This document shows, in pieces, positions 62,454 through 64,000 of a stretch of 64,000 nucleotides of DNA. Source of the stretch: Lactarius indigo (lineage: Eukaryota > Basidiomycota > Agaricomycetes > Russulales > Russulaceae). Location: NCBI GenBank assembly GCA_025766275.1, contig JAFKAC010000038.1:62001-126000 (forward strand), written 5' to 3'. Numbering within the stretch: the stretch's first letter is position 1; each line of letters opens with the position of its first letter. Both the position numbers and the translations under genes were made by a program. The notes beneath the pieces were generated by a model. It searched no databases. It saw nothing but the letters and a program-made list of their open reading frames with translations, and was not told the DNA's origin.

Positions 62454-63709
62454 CTAAAGGGGTTGGGAGTCGGGATAAGCAGTAATGAAGGAGAAGGGGT
62501 CGGCAGGGATACGAGGGGTGAGACAATAAGCAAGTAAATGGGGGGAGGCGCGAACTAAGTCCTCAAAGAAGTATCCCTGATGGTAAGCATAGATTTGTCT
62601 GTTAATAGCAAAACGCAGATGTCTGTAGGTAGTAACAATTCTCCCGTCCAAGAAATCCTGGATCTCTAGGGTTACTAGAGAGTCAATGTACCTGGCCCTA
62701 TGGATGTTAGTGAGGGGGGCAAAGACACATTGCAGGCCTTCCCTGAAGTCGTAGCGAACTGTTCCGAAGGGGGTGTCAGGGGAGGGGAGGTCATAAATGG
62801 CCTTGGAACAGATGTACAAGGGGGGGAAATTGGGGTGTTGAGTGGGATCAACAATACGGGGGAAGAGAGTGTAGACATGAGGGGGAAGAAGATGAAAGGG
62901 GTTGACGGAAGGGAAAACTGGGGGGTAATTGGCGAGGGTGGTTGCGAGGGGAACTTTAGTGGTCAGTTCCCAAAGTGTGGTAGAGGTGGGCCACCAAGAC
63001 TCTCCTTGAGGGGTGATGACAGCAATATAGAGGTGGGGATGTTCTCCCTGGTGGAGAAGGCAAGGGGGGGCTTGATAGGCAGCGGCGGCGGCAGGAGGGA
63101 TATTCTCCTGGTTGGGGTGTGGGACAGGAGGGGCCTGTTCTGCTACCCTCTCATAGTTAATAGGGGAGTCAGGGGTGGGGGGGCACAAGGCAACTGGAGG
63201 AGGCAAGGGAGAAGGAGGGTGCAGAGGAGTATTAACAGGTAGTGAAGGAGAGGCATGAGGGGTAGTTGCCGCATGGGAAGGGAGAGGGGGACGAGGTGTG
63301 GGAAGACGAATGGGGGGTGCAGACTCGGCGCGTGGTTCAGGGGAAGGAGTGCGAGAGAGCTCAACTATGTTTCCATTGAGGTCTACTATCTCAAGCACTT
63401 CTTCATAAAATTGTGCGGTACTGGGTGAGACAGAATGAGGGGAGGGATGAGGGGTGGCTTCAGGGTCAGGGTAAACTAACTCTGGGGTGACTTCCCAACT
63501 TTCTAGGATGGGTGAAGGAATGACAGGGGGGGAGAAGCTTGGAGTAGGAAGAGGAATGTAAGGGGGATCTGGGAGACGAGAGGTGGATGCAACAGGAGAG
63601 CGAGTAAAGATGGAATCGAGGGGGCTACCCTGGAAATGATTGTATTCCTGGTAGCTGCAGGAATCTCTGTCCCAATGTCCAAACTGTGAAAAGTTGTAGT
63701 CTGAATCCA
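62454..63709 (-). CDS. GyA4 ORF1, open, start codon created by splicing
   Basis: 418 residues. After removal of the intron 63710-63765 the start is A|TG GAT TCA (MDSDYNFSQFGHWDRDSCSY). The Pro/Ser-rich N-terminal half differs from GyA1 (deletions, substitutions). The C-terminal half is close: QAPPCLLHQGEHPHLYIAVI, LLPPHVYTLFPRIVDPTQHP, NFPPLYICSKAIYDLPSPDT, LVTLEIQDFLDGRIVTTYRH, LLAYCLTPRIPADPFSFI. It has survived without a stop while pol and gag of the same copy collected several, so it is either lucky or less rich in CGA. Confidence 0.75.
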
Positions 63710-63765
63710 CTGGAAAAGCCCGAGGTCAGTCTATTAAAGAGACTGTCCAAGTGTGGTGAACTCAC
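63710..63765 (-). other. GyA4 predicted LTR/PBS-spanning intron (56 nt)
   Basis: ACA|GTGAGT donor at 63765, branch CTGAC near 63725-63730, acceptor CAG at 63712-63710. It contains the primer-binding site (63740-63749, complement of AGACTGTCCA). Confidence 0.72.
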
Positions 63766-64000
63766 TGTCACTCGACAGCGAGGGATGAGGTTGAAGATGA
63801 TGGCAGGCAAGATAGAGACAGAGAGAACATCGAAGGGGGCAAAGAGGAGGCATCTTGGCTCGGAGGAGGTAGTGGTGCACAGGGAGTGGGGCACTCGGAG
63901 GAACTAAGAGGCAAGAGGGAAGATGTCACAAGTGGACAGTCTGAGGGACTGTCCGATAGATTGCGCTAGCTTATATACTACAGGGGATGGTCTGTGTGTA
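63752..64000 (-). repeat. GyA4 5' LTR, truncated by the window
   Basis: It begins on the plus strand with TGTGGTGAACTCACTGTCAC and continues to the last base of the window, past the CTTATATACT promoter box (about 63970-63980). Confidence 0.95.

Larger units (their letters stand above)
54528..64000 (-). mobile_element. GyA4: Gypsy GyA copy, 5' LTR cut by the window end
   Basis: Complete module order in minus orientation: 3' LTR 54528-55210, pol, gag, ORF3, ORF2, ORF1, intron with primer-binding site, and 5' LTR from 63752. ORF1 is fully open and ORF2 has one TGA. Left flank CATAG; the right flank lies outside the window. CpG content is intermediate. Confidence 0.94.

Noticed and set aside
1..64000. 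CRISPR arrays, tRNA or rRNA genes, bacterial operons
   Set aside because: No regularly spaced short repeats, no recognisable cloverleaf with A and B boxes, and no rRNA motifs were seen on either strand by eye; a tRNAscan or Rfam run would be the decisive check.

Overview
The window is retrotransposon-dominated nuclear DNA of a filamentous fungus, most likely an Agaricomycete (mushroom-forming basidiomycete). The reasons are: Ty3/Gypsy chromoviruses with chromodomains and Ty1/Copia elements nested in one another, 5-bp target-site duplications (TSDs), short GT-AG introns (about 47-59 nt) with CTRAY-type branch points, and codon decay of the kind caused by CpG methylation. I see no convincing intact host gene, no tRNA or rRNA gene and no CRISPR array. 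It reads like a heterochromatic or pericentromeric transposon nest. Element names below are my own labels.

Layout. 1-2818: 3' part of a Copia element (Copia-1) split by an inverted copy of its own LTR. 2819-9581: decayed Gypsy element GyB1 (+), with solo LTRs of Copia-2 (3299-3840) and GyA (4218-4842) inserted in gag and at the gag/pol junction. 9589-10414: element with 23-bp terminal inverted repeats. 10449-11726: two LTR-like sequences. 11800-12225: AGTCA/TGACT-rich repeats. 12231-16218: a divergent pair of decayed multi-exon genes, possibly cargo or transposase of a DNA transposon. 16219-27871: Copia-2 (-), whose 3' LTR is split by the nearly intact 9.8-kb GyA1 (16640-26443, -). 27872-28838: 5' end of another LTR element (LTR-E). 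28839-47297: GyA2 (-), split by the full-length GyB2 (32237-40846, +), which itself carries solo LTR-H. 47298-54293: GyA3 (+), split by solo LTR-G, which contains two inverted Copia-2 solo LTRs. 54528 to the window end: GyA4 (-).

Main biology. GyA is a chromovirus with three extra ORFs between the 5' LTR and gag. ORF1 and ORF2 have no ATG in the genomic sequence. In all three copies that keep the region, a predicted 56-nt intron spans the LTR/primer-binding-site boundary; removing it would create the ORF1 AUG and delete the primer-binding site. A second predicted 47-52-nt intron would create the ORF2 AUG in the same way. GyA and GyB both carry -1 frameshift heptamers at gag-pol (GGATTTT and GGGTTTT). 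GyA, GyB and LTR-E each have a 10-11-nt match between the predicted mRNA 5' end (33-34 nt after the TATA box) and the sequence just inside the 5' LTR, which is the arrangement expected for Tf1-like self-priming.

Most in-frame stops that I compared are TGA at ancestral CGA (Arg) codons. The two LTRs of GyA1 differ at 11 sites, all of them CpG transitions. Decay here is therefore mostly CpG deamination, and insertion order can be read from nesting, TSDs and CpG content together.
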